Shown here one piece after another: positions 63,554 through 64,000 of a DNA stretch of 64,000 nt. The notes below the pieces were generated by a model. It was not told the DNA's origin and searched no databases. It saw only the letters and a program-made list of their open reading frames with translations. Position 1 is the stretch's first letter. Each line of letters starts with the position of its first letter. A program made the position numbers and the translations under genes. The stretch comes from Aquisalinus sp. (GTDB lineage: Bacteria > Pseudomonadota > Alphaproteobacteria > Caulobacterales > Parvularculaceae): contig JALEGJ010000063.1 of assembly GCA_022763115.1 (NCBI GenBank), forward strand, positions 1-64,000, in the 5' to 3' direction.

Positions 63554-64000
63554 GGGCGGGCACTTTCATATTGTTGGATGTTGTCCATCTGGTTCAGCAG
63601 ATGGCCCAGCGGATCGACACCATCCAGAAGACAGCGCCGGGCAAAGGGCTCCACGGTGAAAGAGGCTTGTTGATTTTCACCATACACAACTGTCTGTGTT
63701 TCCAGATCAACCGTGACCTGCTGCCCCGGCGTCGCCAGCAACGCTGCATGAGTGGCATCGTCTATCTCTACAGGGAGCAATCCATTTTTCAGGGCATTAC
63801 TTTTGAAAATATCGGCGATGTCAGAACTGATGACAACACGGAAGCCAAAATCACTCAACGCCCATGGCGCGTGTTCACGAGACGAGCCGCAGCCAAAATT
63901 AGCCCCGGCGACAAGTATTTTATGCGTTTGCGCCGGAACCGCATCAAGCACACTGTCTGGGCGGAGGTTTCCTTGCGCGTCATATCGCCAGTCATAAAAT
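63550..64000 (-). CDS. leuD: 3-isopropylmalate dehydratase small subunit (5' end beyond window)
   Basis: The C-terminal 149 codons are present, entering in frame from the window edge (FYDWRYDAQGNLRPDSVLDA). LeuD pairs with LeuC to isomerise 2-isopropylmalate to 3-isopropylmalate. The small-subunit signature ILVAGANFGCGSSREHAPWAL and FRVVISSDIADIFKSNALKNGLLP are clear. About 50 N-terminal residues lie outside the window. The stop overlaps the leuB start by four bases. Confidence 0.96.
   Translation of the reverse strand, partial: FYDWRYDAQGNLRPDSVLDAVPAQTHKILVAGANFGCGSSREHAPWALSDFGFRVVISSDIADIFKSNALKNGLLPVEIDDATHAALLATPGQQVTVDLETQTVVYGENQQASFTVEPFARRCLLDGVDPLGHLLNQMDNIQQYESARP

Overview
The window looks like chromosome from a free-living, probably marine alphaproteobacterium of moderate G+C. 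The main grounds are the conserved block murA - DUF2948 - UPF0262 - low-molecular-weight phosphatase - infA - maf - RNase E/G - yacG (4512-9716), the cobT / phytase-like pair, rpmB followed by a DUF3108 gene, and a 41-codon YkgO-type rpmJ. No genus is claimed. No plasmid, phage structural, transposase, integrase, rRNA or CRISPR signals were seen.

Layout. 1-4230 (minus): a three-gene unit with a coiled-coil protein, a small AT-rich protein and an N-domain-less ClpB-like double AAA+ ATPase cut by the window edge. 4512-9716 (minus): the conserved housekeeping block, with hisD absent from its usual place and a 9-C tract breaking a tiny ORF there. 9746-14144 (minus): an AT-richer four-gene cassette lying between tRNA-Thr(GGT) and the murA block. 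It encodes a possible degenerate KaiC-like protein, a KaiC-like ATPase, a SIR2-like NADase-type protein and an AdoMet-decarboxylase (SpeD)-like protein. This is the best candidate for an undescribed system. 14522-40723: mostly housekeeping and envelope genes (threonine ammonia-lyase, amidohydrolase, Dps, aminotransferase, aspS, thioesterase, patatin, cobT, rpmB, a MacAB-type exporter, rpmJ, a lytic transglycosylase, mnmC).

40724-45968: a candidate small RNA on the minus strand, then a MarR regulator, a membrane PAS histidine kinase, a single-domain response regulator and a secreted serralysin-type protease. 46068-50041: an alkaline-phosphatase-superfamily protein, a wax ester synthase/DGAT and a lipase-like hydrolase, with a pair of phased palindromes between the last two. 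50065-57841: a galactoside utilisation locus with galT-galK on one strand and, divergently, a GH36 alpha-galactosidase, a GH42 beta-galactosidase and a sodium:solute symporter. Import, hydrolysis to galactose and conversion to glucose-1-phosphate would follow one another. 57943-64000: a hybrid histidine kinase, a doubtful antisense ORF, a YfbK-like VWA lipoprotein, and leuB with partial leuD.

All identifications come from reading motifs and gene order by eye. No alignment, HMM or structure search was possible.
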